From NCBI GenBank assembly GCA_902749685.1, contig CACVKW010001130.1, forward strand, positions 1-64,000: a stretch of DNA of 64,000 bases, in the 5' to 3' direction. How positions within the stretch are numbered: the stretch's first letter is position 1; each line of letters begins with the position of its first letter. The position numbers were made by a program, and so were the translations under genes. Positions 8,324 to 16,517 of the stretch are shown here, in pieces. The notes under the pieces are model-generated. The model saw only the letters and a list, made by a program, of their open reading frames with translations, ran no database searches and was not told the DNA's origin. Source of the DNA: Olavius sp. associated proteobacterium Delta 1. Its GTDB lineage: Bacteria; Desulfobacterota; Desulfobacteria; Desulfobacterales; JAFDCJ01.

Positions 8324-8977
8324 ATGGCAAAATCTACCAAAAATAAAATAGTTGCTCGTGCGGCAAAAACACGGGATCGTGAGGTGACCCGCGCCCGGTT
8401 GATCGAAGCCGTCGGCACTCTCCTGGCCCGCAAAGGCTTTACAGCGCTGGGCGTGAATGCCGTCGCCCGGGAAGCCGGTGTGGATAAGGTGTTGATTTAC
8501 CGGTATTTTGGCGGGTTGCCAGAGCTGATTGTCGCCTTTGGCCGGGAGGGCAATTTCTGGCCATCAATCAAGGAACTTGCCGGTGGTGACGTGGAAGCAT
8601 ACAGTCGGTTGCCGGTTACCGAGCAATTGTCTCAATTGAGCAGGAATTTCATACACGCAATCCGCAAGCGCCCGCTGACCCAGGAGATTCTGGCCTGGGA
8701 AATGATCGAGCGAAACGAGCTGACCGCTGAGTTGGAATCGATTCGCGAGAATACCATGATGAATTTTTTTGACATGTTTTTTCCTGCCGCCGATAAAGGG
8801 CCCGATATTGCGGCGATGGGTGCCATTATCGGGGCCGGTGTCAGCTATCTGATAAGCCGCGGACGTCAGATCAGTATCTACAACGGAGTTGACTTGCAAT
8901 CCGAAGCCGGCTGGCAACGCTTGGAAAGGGCCATTGACTCTATGATAAAAGGCTTGTTTGCTGGAACCGTAAAATAG
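8324..8977 (+). CDS. TetR/AcrR-family transcriptional regulator
   Basis: A 217-residue repressor-type protein. Residues about 20-70 form the TetR helix-turn-helix: TRARLIEAVGTLLARKGFTA, then VNAVAREAGVDKVLIYRYFG, with the typical YRYF recognition-helix end. The C-terminal all-helical part is the ligand and dimer domain. A Lys/Arg-rich tail precedes the HTH. Operators of the form TGTCAC-N6-GTGAYA stand on both sides of the gene, within the promoter and 20 bp after the stop codon, which points to autoregulation. The divergent neighbour is a broken cupin, so the former target operon may be gone. The ligand is unknown. Confidence 0.85.
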   Translation: MAKSTKNKIVARAAKTRDREVTRARLIEAVGTLLARKGFTALGVNAVAREAGVDKVLIYRYFGGLPELIVAFGREGNFWPSIKELAGGDVEAYSRLPVTEQLSQLSRNFIHAIRKRPLTQEILAWEMIERNELTAELESIRENTMMNFFDMFFPAADKGPDIAAMGAIIGAGVSYLISRGRQISIYNGVDLQSEAGWQRLERAIDSMIKGLFAGTVK

Positions 8978-8997
8978 TTAAAAATTTTTACCTAAAA

Positions 8998-9015
8998 TGT
9001 CACCAAATAGTGACA
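8998..9015. promoter_or_regulatory. Second TetR-type operator
   Basis: TGTCACCAAATAGTGACA is an inverted repeat (TGTCAC-N6-GTGACA) whose half-sites match the palindrome upstream of the TetR gene, base for base in the left arm. It lies 20 bp behind the stop codon. It may be a second binding site of the same repressor, serving looping or a lost downstream gene. Confidence 0.55.
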
Positions 9016-9130
9016 ATATTTCATGCTGAAATGATGTTTTGGTTCAATAGAAATTAATCCAAATAATCCTGTAAATCCTGTCTAAATTACATATTAAAAT
9101 AGAATCCATTCATTATTTAAGACCATTTAA

Positions 9131-9480
9131 CCAATCAACTATTCAACCAGTCAACCAAATTGCCGGGCGGTTTAAACTGAAATCGTAGAAGTTTTTTGAA
9201 AAAATCTCTGACAGCCGGATCGATGCTGACTGGAGCCGGTTCGTTTATTTCCGCCGGCAGAGTGTCGACCAAACGGCCAAACTCGCGCGCCAGGGCGGCG
9301 GGTGGTTTGTTATCACGAGCGAAGGAGGAACCATGACGGATCTGATAGATAACTTTTCGATAGCCTCCCTTCGAGAGCCTCAGGATCTAATGACAAGCTC
9401 AAACGATCGGCATCGATAAGGTAACCGGTCCGGCGAAGGGGCAGATCCGAATACGGTTCATCCGCGCGGGGTGATGACGA
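9131..9480 (-). pseudogene. Decayed gene of unknown family
   Basis: The minus strand codes in two overlapping frames with no stops where coding continues: first from about 9480 (YSDLPLRRTGYLIDADRLSL, LDPEALEGRL, ending at tandem stops near 9320) and then in another frame (ARDNKPPAALAREFGRLVDT, IDPAVRDFF, LLRFQFKPPGNLVDWL) ending in TGA at about 9131. The second part reads like the real C-terminus of a protein. The frames need a shift near 9335. No start codon was found, as the toxin gene follows directly upstream. I do not recognise the family. Confidence 0.45.
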
Positions 9481-9486
9481 ATAAGC

Positions 9487-9888
9487 TTAAGGTTCTTTCC
9501 GGTTAATATTAAATTTATCGAAGTTCCGGTCATAACTATATAAAAGATTCCGGGAATCTTTTTCCAGACAAGCGATCAAATAACAATCGACTATGTCTAC
9601 CTGTTTTTGGTGCCAAATTTCCAGGGTACGTTGAACTATTTTTTTCTCTTTGATTCGGATTCCTTTATACTTAAGCAGGTCTATTAATCCATCGGAAATT
9701 TGTTCTCTGGGGACTTTATAAAAGCTTTTCAATACATATATCACCTGGAATAAGACAATCAACTTCAACTCAACTTGGATATCGCCGCGTTCCAGTGATT
9801 CAAAGAATCTATATAGTTTTTTATATTTCTTATCTTTATCAAATGTGAAAAATCGAATCAGAACATTGGTATCCAACAGCGGAATCAT
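9487..9888 (-). CDS. VapC-type PIN-domain toxin
   Basis: A 133-residue PIN-domain protein, the putative RNase half of a toxin-antitoxin pair. Acidic residues expected at the metal site are present at D6 (LLDTNVLI), D98/D101 (VDIVDCYL) and D120 (YSYDRNFDK). The usual second-helix glutamate, in family members aEvvyvLesfYk, is here Gln48 in LFQVIYVLKSFYK, so one catalytic carboxylate is replaced. The start overlaps the antitoxin stop by 4 nt (ATGA). The toxin may be weakened or inactive. The target RNA is not known. Confidence 0.75.
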   Translation of the reverse strand: MIPLLDTNVLIRFFTFDKDKKYKKLYRFFESLERGDIQVELKLIVLFQVIYVLKSFYKVPREQISDGLIDLLKYKGIRIKEKKIVQRTLEIWHQKQVDIVDCYLIACLEKDSRNLLYSYDRNFDKFNINRKEP

Positions 9889-10178
9889 TCAGGCCATCCT
9901 TCAATAAAACCGTCTTCGGTTGCCTTTTGGATGTCAGCTTTGATTGGTTTTGACTTTCCGGATGCATATTCACTGAAAATCCCATACAATCGATCAGTCA
10001 AGGAGCTATGATTATTTTTTTTAGGGAGCGGTTTTAACAAAATACCCTCAGGTGCGGCAATCACATCGACCCGGTCACCAATATCAATCTGATATTTCTT
10101 TCTTAAGGCAACAGGGATGACGACCTGACCTTTAGGAAATACCTTCATCTTGAACGATTCTTTTGTAAAGGTGCGCAT
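9885..10178 (-). CDS. AbrB/MazE-type antitoxin
   Basis: A 97-residue protein with an N-terminal SpoVT/AbrB swapped-hairpin DNA-binding domain: FPKGQVVIPVALRKKYQIDI, then GDRVDVIAAPEGILLKP. The C-terminal 40 residues should bind and neutralise the PIN toxin encoded immediately downstream. The two genes overlap by ATGA, so they are translationally coupled. A perfect inverted repeat GTTATAC...GTATAAC stands 31 bp upstream of the start and is a likely autoregulatory operator. The first Met was taken, but an internal Met at residue 11 (10148) is possible. Confidence 0.75.
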   Translation of the reverse strand: MRTFTKESFKMKVFPKGQVVIPVALRKKYQIDIGDRVDVIAAPEGILLKPLPKKNNHSSLTDRLYGIFSEYASGKSKPIKADIQKATEDGFIEGWPE

Positions 10179-10208
10179 AATATATGCCCTGCCCGGTAGA
10201 ATATAAAC

Positions 10209-10237
10209 GTTATACGAAATATATAATAAAGTATAAC
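10209..10237. promoter_or_regulatory. Inverted-repeat operator before the toxin-antitoxin operon
   Basis: GTTATAC (10209-10215) and GTATAAC (10231-10237) form a perfect 7-bp inverted repeat with a 15-bp AT-rich spacer. It stands in the promoter region of the AbrB/VapC pair, where AbrB-type antitoxins commonly bind to repress their own operon. Confidence 0.45.
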
Positions 10238-10331
10238 ATTAAAGTCAAGGAATTTAAAACATAACTCGGACTCGCCTGAGGTTTGAAGGTGAGTGTAAAA
10301 GAGAAGAAAAAAGGCATCTTCCCTATATTGG

Positions 10332-10343
10332 TTAGGCGCCTAA
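10332..10343. promoter_or_regulatory. MarR-type operator copy downstream of the MarR gene
   Basis: TTAGGCGCCTAA is a perfect 12-bp palindrome 20 bp beyond the MarR stop codon. Its core is the same as the palindrome within the MarR promoter, so it is probably bound by the same regulator. Confidence 0.5.
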
Positions 10344-10362
10344 TTAAATTGTAGATCCATTT

Positions 10363-10866
10363 TTACAATACCGATAAAAGCCCCTGATTCACTTTTTTCA
10401 GAAGGGATACCAGGGTTTGCCGTTCCCCTTCATCCAGATAAACTGTCAGCTTCGCAAAATGGCGATAATAATCCGGCAGGATTTTATCCAGGATCTGGCG
10501 TCCGCTGGTTGTCAAAACCAGGCCGACCTTTCTGCGGTCCTGTGCATGAGCCCGGCGCTCGATCAGATCTTCCTTCTCCAGTCCATCCAAAAGTCCGGTC
10601 ATGGTTGCCCGCGTCACACCCAGCTTTTGTGCCAGCGTGGAGGGAATGATCGCTTCATCCGGAGCGCGGTTCATGACAATGAGTGTTAAAAAGCGGCCCT
10701 GGGATAAACCGGATTTGCCCAGGATAGTTTCAAAAACTGCCAGCAGGTCACTGCCGGTGCGCATCAGTTCGGCGCACGTTTTCAAGGCCGACGGGTTCAT
10801 ATTGGGGTAACGTTCAGTGAATTCACGCAGGTTTCTGTCGGTCGGAAGATCCTTCAAGAAATACAT
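10363..10866 (-). CDS. MarR-family transcriptional regulator
   Basis: A 167-residue winged-helix regulator. The HTH is at about residues 65-100 (PSTLAQKLGVTRATMTGLLD, GLEKEDLIERRAHAQDRRKV), including the conserved DxR wing (AQDRRKVGLVLT). An upstream ATG at 10947 would extend it, but a promoter lies between the two, so I chose the ATG at 10866, which has AGAGGA about 9 nt before it. Palindromes with a GGCGCC core lie in the promoter spacer and after the stop. It is divergent from the HisD-family gene at 11110 and may control it. The effector is unknown. Confidence 0.85.
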   Translation of the reverse strand: MYFLKDLPTDRNLREFTERYPNMNPSALKTCAELMRTGSDLLAVFETILGKSGLSQGRFLTLIVMNRAPDEAIIPSTLAQKLGVTRATMTGLLDGLEKEDLIERRAHAQDRRKVGLVLTTSGRQILDKILPDYYRHFAKLTVYLDEGERQTLVSLLKKVNQGLLSVL

Positions 10867-10906
10867 ATTGCCGTAATCCTCTAGAAGAATTAAATTTCCC
10901 CAAAAA

Positions 10907-10935
10907 ATAGTAAGGCGCCTAACTATAATTGTCAA
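10907..10935 (-). promoter_or_regulatory. Sigma-70-type promoter with operator in the spacer, MarR gene
   Basis: On the minus strand TTGACA (10930-10935) and TACTAT (10907-10912) are separated by exactly 17 nt. The near-palindrome AGTAAGGCGCCTAACT (plus-strand 10909-10924) lies in the spacer and overlaps the -10 box. A bound MarR dimer would block polymerase, so simple autorepression is expected. Confidence 0.65.
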
Positions 10936-11109
10936 GCCTAATTTCAAAAACTGAAATTAGATGATAAATCTAACGGATATGTAATGAAACAATAGATAAA
11001 CTGAATTCAATTTTGATAAAAAAATTGACTAAACCCAAAAAATATCCTACCTCCTAGCTGTCCATATTTACTGGTCCATGGTTAATTTAATGTAGTAAAG
11101 GAGAATCCC

Positions 11110-12384
11110 ATGTATTACCGTGAAATAAAATCGGCCGTGCCGGTTGCAGAAGAAGATGTCCAGCAACTTCAAGAAACCGTAAAATCGATCCTGGCCAGAG
11201 TCAAAAATGAAGGCGATGGGGCCGTGAGATATTACGAGAAAGAATTTGATGATTACGACCCGCCATTTTTCCGTATTCGTGAAAAGCAGGCTGCCGCGGC
11301 CATGGAGCAATTGCCGGCGGAAGTGGTGGAGGAACTTGATTTTGCCATCGAACAGGTCACGGCCTTTGCGCAGGCCCAAAAGGATAGCATGGTTGAGTTT
11401 GAAAGGGATATCCGGCCGGGTATGCGGATGGGCCAGCGCATCATTCCGGTAGCCTCCTGCGGCTGCTATGTGCCGGCCGGTCGCTACCCCTGCCTGACTT
11501 CGGCGGTCATGTCGGTCATTCCGGCCAAGGTGGCCGGTGTTAAAAGGATCATTGCCTGCAGCCCGCCGGGTAAAACAGGATCCATCAACCCGGGTATCCT
11601 CTATACCATGCATAAAATGGAAGTCGATGAGATCTACTGCATCGGAGGTGCCCAGGCAATCGGCGCCCTGGCCTATGGCACCGAGACCATGGCACCGGTG
11701 GATCTGATCGTAGGTCCGGGCAATCAATTTGTCATGGAAGCCAAGCGCCAGGTTTTTGGAACCGTGGGCATTGACTTTCTGGCGGGACCCAGCGAGTGTT
11801 TGGTCATTGCCGACGAGACCGCCCGTGCCGATTATATAGCCGCCGATTTGCTGGCCCAGTGCGAACACGATCCCAACGCCCGCGGCGCCCTGGTCACCAC
11901 ATCTGAATCCCTGGCACGCCAGAGCCTGGAAGAAATTGAACGCCAGCTCAAGGAGCGCACCACCGAGGCGGTGGCCCGTGCTTCGTGGGAAAATAAAGGA
12001 GTCGTGGCTGTGGTCGGAGACATTGCCGATGCCGCGCGCTACGCCAATGAATACGCACCGGAGCACCTGGAAATCCATACATCCAAGCCCAGGGAGGTCC
12101 TGCCCTTACTGAAACATTACGGCTCACTTTTTATCGGGGAAAACACGGCTGAGGTTTATGCCGACAAGATTGCCGGTCCCAACCACATCCTGCCGACCGG
12201 GGCCGCCGCGCGCTACACGGGCGGCTTGTGGGTCGGCATGTTTGCAAAAGTTGTGACTCACATGGAGGTAGATGATGCAGCCTCCCTAAAATTAGCCCGG
12301 TATGCCGAAACCCAGGGCGCCTACGAAGGCATGGACGCCCATCGGTATGCGGCTGCGATTCGTTTGGCTAATCTGAAAAGTTAA
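11110..12384 (+). CDS. hisD: HisD-family NAD-dependent dehydrogenase
   Basis: A 424-residue member of the histidinol dehydrogenase family. Seen are GCYVPAGRYP, GAQAIGALAYGTETM, VDLIVGPGNQFVMEAKRQVF, GIDFLAGPSE, the QCEHDP metal/catalytic region and APEHLEIHT. The C-terminal stretch GENTAEVYADKIAGPNHILP, then ARYTGGLWVGMF is close to the HpsN (sulfopropanediol dehydrogenase) style, but the sequence also matches ordinary HisD motifs. No other his gene is near; the divergent neighbour is a MarR repressor. A catabolic alcohol dehydrogenase role is therefore possible, and histidinol oxidation cannot be excluded. The start has AAGGAGA 6 nt upstream. Confidence 0.8.
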   Translation: MYYREIKSAVPVAEEDVQQLQETVKSILARVKNEGDGAVRYYEKEFDDYDPPFFRIREKQAAAAMEQLPAEVVEELDFAIEQVTAFAQAQKDSMVEFERDIRPGMRMGQRIIPVASCGCYVPAGRYPCLTSAVMSVIPAKVAGVKRIIACSPPGKTGSINPGILYTMHKMEVDEIYCIGGAQAIGALAYGTETMAPVDLIVGPGNQFVMEAKRQVFGTVGIDFLAGPSECLVIADETARADYIAADLLAQCEHDPNARGALVTTSESLARQSLEEIERQLKERTTEAVARASWENKGVVAVVGDIADAARYANEYAPEHLEIHTSKPREVLPLLKHYGSLFIGENTAEVYADKIAGPNHILPTGAAARYTGGLWVGMFAKVVTHMEVDDAASLKLARYAETQGAYEGMDAHRYAAAIRLANLKS

Positions 12385-12420
12385 ATTTCACTTTCGGCTC
12401 TTGCCAAGATAGCGATAACG

Positions 12421-12811
12421 GTTTATAACCGTTTCAACTAATGAAGCGATTAGGAGGCTGTATGCTGTATATCTGGCAACGTTCCAACTGGTCGCTGAAC
12501 TGGATGCCCCGCAGGCACGGATCTGGCTGCTGGAACCCGGTGATATTTGTCTAAATTGCCACAAGGCTTGCCTATGCACAAATCACGAACTTGCGAACCA
12601 AATAGATACTTTGCTGGTCCAAGTCTTGGACGATTGGCTTGGTCAAACTGCTGCGATTATTCAGGTTGATAAGACTGCCAATACGTCCCTTCAGCAATCG
12701 ATCCGGAAGATCAAGCAGGGCGTAAAAACCGCTGAAAATTTGGTAAAAGCGATCGGTTTAATTGACGACCTGATCACAACCGCAATCCAAATAGCCGGCG
12801 CGATCGTCTGA
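12421..12811 (+). pseudogene. GAF-like remnant and small helical ORF
   Basis: An open frame without an upstream ATG reads RRLYAVYLATFQLVAELDA, PQARIWLLEPGDICLNCHKA and then a helical tail (LQQSIRKIKQGVKTAENLVK, AIGLIDDLITTAIQIAGAIV). The ARIWLLEPGDICxxC piece resembles the beginning of GAF sensor domains in signalling proteins. The tail does not continue a GAF domain. It may be a chimeric remnant, or the last 66 codons (12611-12811) may be a small independent gene. No good ribosome site is seen. The function is unknown. Confidence 0.3.
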
Positions 12812-13065
12812 GCCGAGTCGCCATCTTACGGAAATGCACCTGGTTTTATCGTTACAGCGTTTTTGTTTTTGAGTCAAAATGGGGAGGTTGCCAACTTTTG
12901 AACTTCTTGGGGGGATTTCTGTTATAGAAAATTCCCACTAATTCCTCTATAGCGTCATTGCCCTTGACCTTCCGCCACCTGTTGGTTAAATGAAATCTAA
13001 ACTGAACGTATCAAATTTGAAAAGAAGGATTAGCTTTATAATTTCCTAATCTGAGAGATTTTCAT

Positions 13066-13989
13066 ATGGTTAAAAATGAAATTTTGAAAGATTTATTTTT
13101 TATCGAAAGAGGCTATTTAAACGCCAACCACTTTGTTTACCGGTCTAAATCCCCGATCCTCATCGATACAGGATATATTGCCGACTTTAGCGAAACAGAA
13201 AAATTAATCACCAATTTGGGTGTCAACCTACCTGATGTTTCTCTGATTATCAGCACACACACCCATTGTGATCATATCGGCGGCAATCACATTATTCAGC
13301 AGAAATCCGGCTGCGAAATTGCTCTGCATGAAGTCGGCCGACATTTTATCGACACTCAGGACGATTGGTCCACCTGGTGGCGGTATTATAACCAGGAAGC
13401 TGATTTTTTTACCGTCACCCAAACATTACAAGATGGCCAGATGATCGCCATCGGCCCGCATGAATTTCAAGTGATATATACCCCCGGACATGCTTCAGAT
13501 GGCATTATACTGTACAACAGCCGGGAAAAGATCCTTATTTCTTCGGATACCCTGTGGGAGAATGATTCGGCCGTAATGACCCTTCGCGTTGAAGGCAGCA
13601 GGGCTTTGTTTAATATGCGGGAATCGATTGAGAGGCTTGAATCTCTTGATGTGAAAAGAATTTATCCGGGTCACGGTAGACCATTTAGCGATATGAAGAG
13701 TGCCATAGCAAAAAGCAAAGAAAAACTTGAGAGATACATCAGGGATAGAGATTTTATTGGCAACGATCTGGTAAAAAAGATCCTGGTCTACACGCTGTTG
13801 ATGAAAAAGGCGATTAAAGAAAATGATCTTTTTCCATACCTGATGGATACTTATTGGTTCAAAGAGACCGTCGATTTTTATTTCAACGGTGAATATGAAA
13901 TGAAATATGATGAAATTATGAATACATTTTTTGAAAGAGGCGTTGTTCAGCGAAAAAGTGGCAGCCTGTTCACTACGGTAAAGCCATAG
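13066..13989 (+). CDS. MBL-fold metallo-hydrolase
   Basis: A 307-residue metallo-beta-lactamase-fold enzyme. The metal ligands are H65, H67, D69 and H70 in THTHCDHIGG, H142 in TPGHASDG, D161 in SSDTLWE and H203 in YPGHGRPF, so a complete two-metal site is present. After the core there is a helical C-terminal extension (about 215-307) like that of the LACTB2/glyoxalase II-related hydrolases. It stands alone, 250 bp after a decayed region. The substrate is not predictable; thioester or phosphodiester hydrolysis are typical of the group. Confidence 0.8.
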   Translation: MVKNEILKDLFFIERGYLNANHFVYRSKSPILIDTGYIADFSETEKLITNLGVNLPDVSLIISTHTHCDHIGGNHIIQQKSGCEIALHEVGRHFIDTQDDWSTWWRYYNQEADFFTVTQTLQDGQMIAIGPHEFQVIYTPGHASDGIILYNSREKILISSDTLWENDSAVMTLRVEGSRALFNMRESIERLESLDVKRIYPGHGRPFSDMKSAIAKSKEKLERYIRDRDFIGNDLVKKILVYTLLMKKAIKENDLFPYLMDTYWFKETVDFYFNGEYEMKYDEIMNTFFERGVVQRKSGSLFTTVKP

Positions 13990-14011
13990 CCCGGAGGAAC
14001 CGGTCCCAAGT

Positions 14012-14440
14012 CTACGGTTGCTTTCTTTCCTGCATCGCCCGATGCTCGGCGGCCAGTTCATTCAGTAAATTTTGAATCGACCAGGTTTCGGAAGTCGGTG
14101 TTAAGGTTGCCCAGAGCAGTTGCTGCATTCCGGATTTGCGACAACCGGCCATCAGAATATGCAGCTCATTTTGGGTGATCCCGGACATAATTATAGCACG
14201 CGGCAGTTCCGATGAGACACCGGTGCCGGTGCTGTCTTCCAGCTGCACCAGTTCACCGACAGTCATACCGGCCTGATATTCTGTGACCCAGACCAGCGGT
14301 AGCGGCGATAGACCGATCATATCCAGCAGCTTGATAAATTTGGCCTGAATATCGGCGGCAAAGCCGCAAAGGAGCAATTTTCGGGGACCATACAGCAGGT
14401 TGTCCGATTGAGATACTTTCTGAAAATCAGCATCAGTCAT
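14012..14440 (-). CDS. DUF3783-like protein
   Basis: A 142-residue soluble protein. The central and C-terminal part (RAIIMSGITQNELHILMAGC, then RKSGMQQLLWATLTPTSETW and LLNELAAEHRAM) resembles the DUF3783 domain, a small domain with no assigned role. The N-terminal half (LLLCGFAADIQAKFIKLLDM, IGLSPLPLVWVT) looks like a Rossmann-like alpha/beta unit. The start has AGGAG 7 nt upstream. It converges with the MBL gene and lies just downstream of the ABC transporter genes on the same strand, but a gap of 112 bp separates them. The function is unknown. Confidence 0.6.
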   Translation of the reverse strand: MTDADFQKVSQSDNLLYGPRKLLLCGFAADIQAKFIKLLDMIGLSPLPLVWVTEYQAGMTVGELVQLEDSTGTGVSSELPRAIIMSGITQNELHILMAGCRKSGMQQLLWATLTPTSETWSIQNLLNELAAEHRAMQERKQP

Positions 14441-14552
14441 ATTTTATCTCCTGATTATTTCAAAGGGAATACTTAATTTTCAATACAAACCCTGGTGTCA
14501 CCTAGGCTACAGCCTAGCATTCGGCATTGCAGGGAGATTATTAGTTGAATCG

Positions 14553-15551
14553 TTATTCCACCATCGGCTTCAAGTGCTTCTCAATATGGACGGGTGCTGT
14601 AATCAGCTTCTGATCGAGCATGATTTGTTCGGTTTGCTGCCAGGCCGCCACATCAATATTACCGAATTTTGAATCCTTTCTGGGAAGCATCAGGATGCGG
14701 GTGGCCGGCAGCTGTTTTTTTACAATATCGGCAGGGGTTTCCTGGTTATACTTCAAGACAGTTTCAATGGCTTTGTCCTTATGCTCGGGAAACAACGCCT
14801 CGCGCCAGGCTTCTATCAGCGCTTTCATGAAACCTTTGACCGTCTCGGGGCGTTCATCCAGCATTTTTTGAGTGGTGATGACGGAATTAGCGACAAACCG
14901 TATGCCTAATCCGCTGGGACTCATCAGATCAAATCGCTCTCCGGCTTTGCGAAGCTTTTCACCGATAATGGGGGCCTGGGCATTGCGATAAAGGGGCCAC
15001 AAATCAACCTTCCCCTGATAAAACGGCGTATAATCATACCTTACGCTGTAGAGTTTCACCTGATCTTCTCTGATATCGTATTTGGCCAGCAGGGCGCGCA
15101 TAATGGTTTCATCATTGCCACCGTAGGTGATGCCGATGGTTTTGCCTTTGAGATCCAGTGGTGTTCTTAGCGGTGTCCGGTCCGGGCGATAGATCCAGTG
15201 CAGCGGGTTGACCTGAAAGAGTTGGGCCAGCACCACAATCGGTGATCCTTTGGATACTGCCCGGATAACCTGATCGGCCGACGCCACCCCGAACTGCGCA
15301 TGGCCCATTTCGAGCTCCTTGATGGCATCCTTTTCAGGCCCCCCCGGTTTTACATTTACTTTCAGACCGTGCCGGGCGAAGTTTCCATGGGCATCGGCCC
15401 ACAGGTCGCCGACAACGCTGATGTTAAACAGCCATTTGAGCCGGTAGGTCACCTCTTCCCCCGGCTGCTTCTTTTCACCGCATGCACCAAGGATAAGGAG
15501 GCCTATTAACGCTCCTGTTATAAGGAATGCAAGGTGAAGCTGTCTTTTCAT
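14553..15551 (-). CDS. ABC importer substrate-binding lipoprotein, THI5/NMT1 type
   Basis: A 332-residue periplasmic binding protein. Signal peptide with lipobox LGAC (Cys24). The NMT1/THI5-like fold is shown by TYRLKWLFNISVVGDLWADA, the GHAQFGVASADQVIRA segment, LKGKTIGITYGGNDETIMRA, and PSGLGIRFVANSVITTQKML. Relatives bind pyrimidine precursors, aliphatic sulfonates, nitrate or taurine. It is followed upstream in the operon by a permease and an ATPase on the same strand, with a 216-bp gap before the permease. The start has GGAG 8 nt upstream. The ligand cannot be decided. Confidence 0.8.
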   Translation of the reverse strand: MKRQLHLAFLITGALIGLLILGACGEKKQPGEEVTYRLKWLFNISVVGDLWADAHGNFARHGLKVNVKPGGPEKDAIKELEMGHAQFGVASADQVIRAVSKGSPIVVLAQLFQVNPLHWIYRPDRTPLRTPLDLKGKTIGITYGGNDETIMRALLAKYDIREDQVKLYSVRYDYTPFYQGKVDLWPLYRNAQAPIIGEKLRKAGERFDLMSPSGLGIRFVANSVITTQKMLDERPETVKGFMKALIEAWREALFPEHKDKAIETVLKYNQETPADIVKKQLPATRILMLPRKDSKFGNIDVAAWQQTEQIMLDQKLITAPVHIEKHLKPMVE

Positions 15552-15767
15552 AAGGCAATCTCCTTTTTAGCCGGGATTAGCCGGATCCAGATTGTTTATG
15601 AAATCAGATGTTAACCAAATCGCTTCGTTCATTAATTAAGATATAATCGATGGAACACCTTATTTCAACCGGTATCCAGAAACCAGTATCGAGCATCGCA
15701 ATGAAATCCCTGCAAAATTCATCAATCCTATTAAAAATCCATTTTTAACACCATATCGGAATTCTGA

Positions 15768-16517
15768 TTAACTGCTTTGCAAACGCTGTTGCACCACCTG
15801 CCCCAGCCATTCCAGGCAGACCAGGTAAATCGATGTGCAGATTCCGATCAAAAACAGGGCGATGAGAATTTTAGCCAGGTCACTCTGGTAAAGGGCGATG
15901 CGGATACTGTGTCCGATGCCGGCATTGGCGGCGATAAATTCGGAGACAATGGTTCCCACGATTGCCAGGGTGCCGCTTCCCACGATGACCGTGGAGATTT
16001 TACTGATGTTCTCAAAAGCCCTGATTTTTACCTGCAGCCGCCAGTTTATCCGCATTGTGGCTTCATAAAAATGCTCGATCTCCGGCACCGGCTCGGATAA
16101 AATGCCGATGAAGGAAAGCAGCAGGGGGAAATAGCAAATCATGGCAGTGATCAACAGCCGAGACGATAGTCCATCCCCCAGCAGGATAAATATGATCGGA
16201 GCCACGGCCACAATGGGATAGGCCTGGATATTATATGCCGCCACCCGAATGAAAGAGCCAACCCAGATGGTCAAACGTCCAATGATTCCGACCACTGTTG
16301 CCAGACAGATCGACAGCATGTGACCGAGAATGGCTATCGACAGGGTATCAATTACGTTAATTAGGTATCGCATGAAAACGTTTTGGCTGGTTTGCCATAT
16401 TTCCAAGGGGCTCGGGATGACATAATCAGAAAGATTCAGGACATACTTTATCAGAAACAGTATCGTTATGCCGATAAAATAGATGATAAAAAATTGATAG
16501 ATGCGTCTAGAAAGCAT
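15768..16517 (-). CDS. ABC importer permease, SsuC/ThiX type
   Basis: A 249-residue inner-membrane permease with about six helices. The EAA-type cytoplasmic loop lies around residues 165-185 (FYEATMRINWRLQVKIRAFE), and the C-terminal IVSEFIAANAGIGHSIRIAL is typical for the SsuC/TauC/ThiX group. A longer frame reaches 16670, but the ATG at 16517 has GGAG 9 nt upstream and gives the normal length, overlapping the ATPase gene by 11 nt. It works with the ATPase and the binding lipoprotein. Confidence 0.8.
   Translation of the reverse strand: MLSRRIYQFFIIYFIGITILFLIKYVLNLSDYVIPSPLEIWQTSQNVFMRYLINVIDTLSIAILGHMLSICLATVVGIIGRLTIWVGSFIRVAAYNIQAYPIVAVAPIIFILLGDGLSSRLLITAMICYFPLLLSFIGILSEPVPEIEHFYEATMRINWRLQVKIRAFENISKISTVIVGSGTLAIVGTIVSEFIAANAGIGHSIRIALYQSDLAKILIALFLIGICTSIYLVCLEWLGQVVQQRLQSS

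Noticed and set aside
10867-10947. Longer N-terminus for the MarR protein
   Set aside because: The extra codons would lie across and upstream of the predicted promoter, so they cannot be in the transcript.
11068-12078. 336-codon open frame antisense to the HisD-family gene
   Set aside because: Shadow of the real gene, with no family motifs and a His/Gly-rich composition typical of antisense frames.
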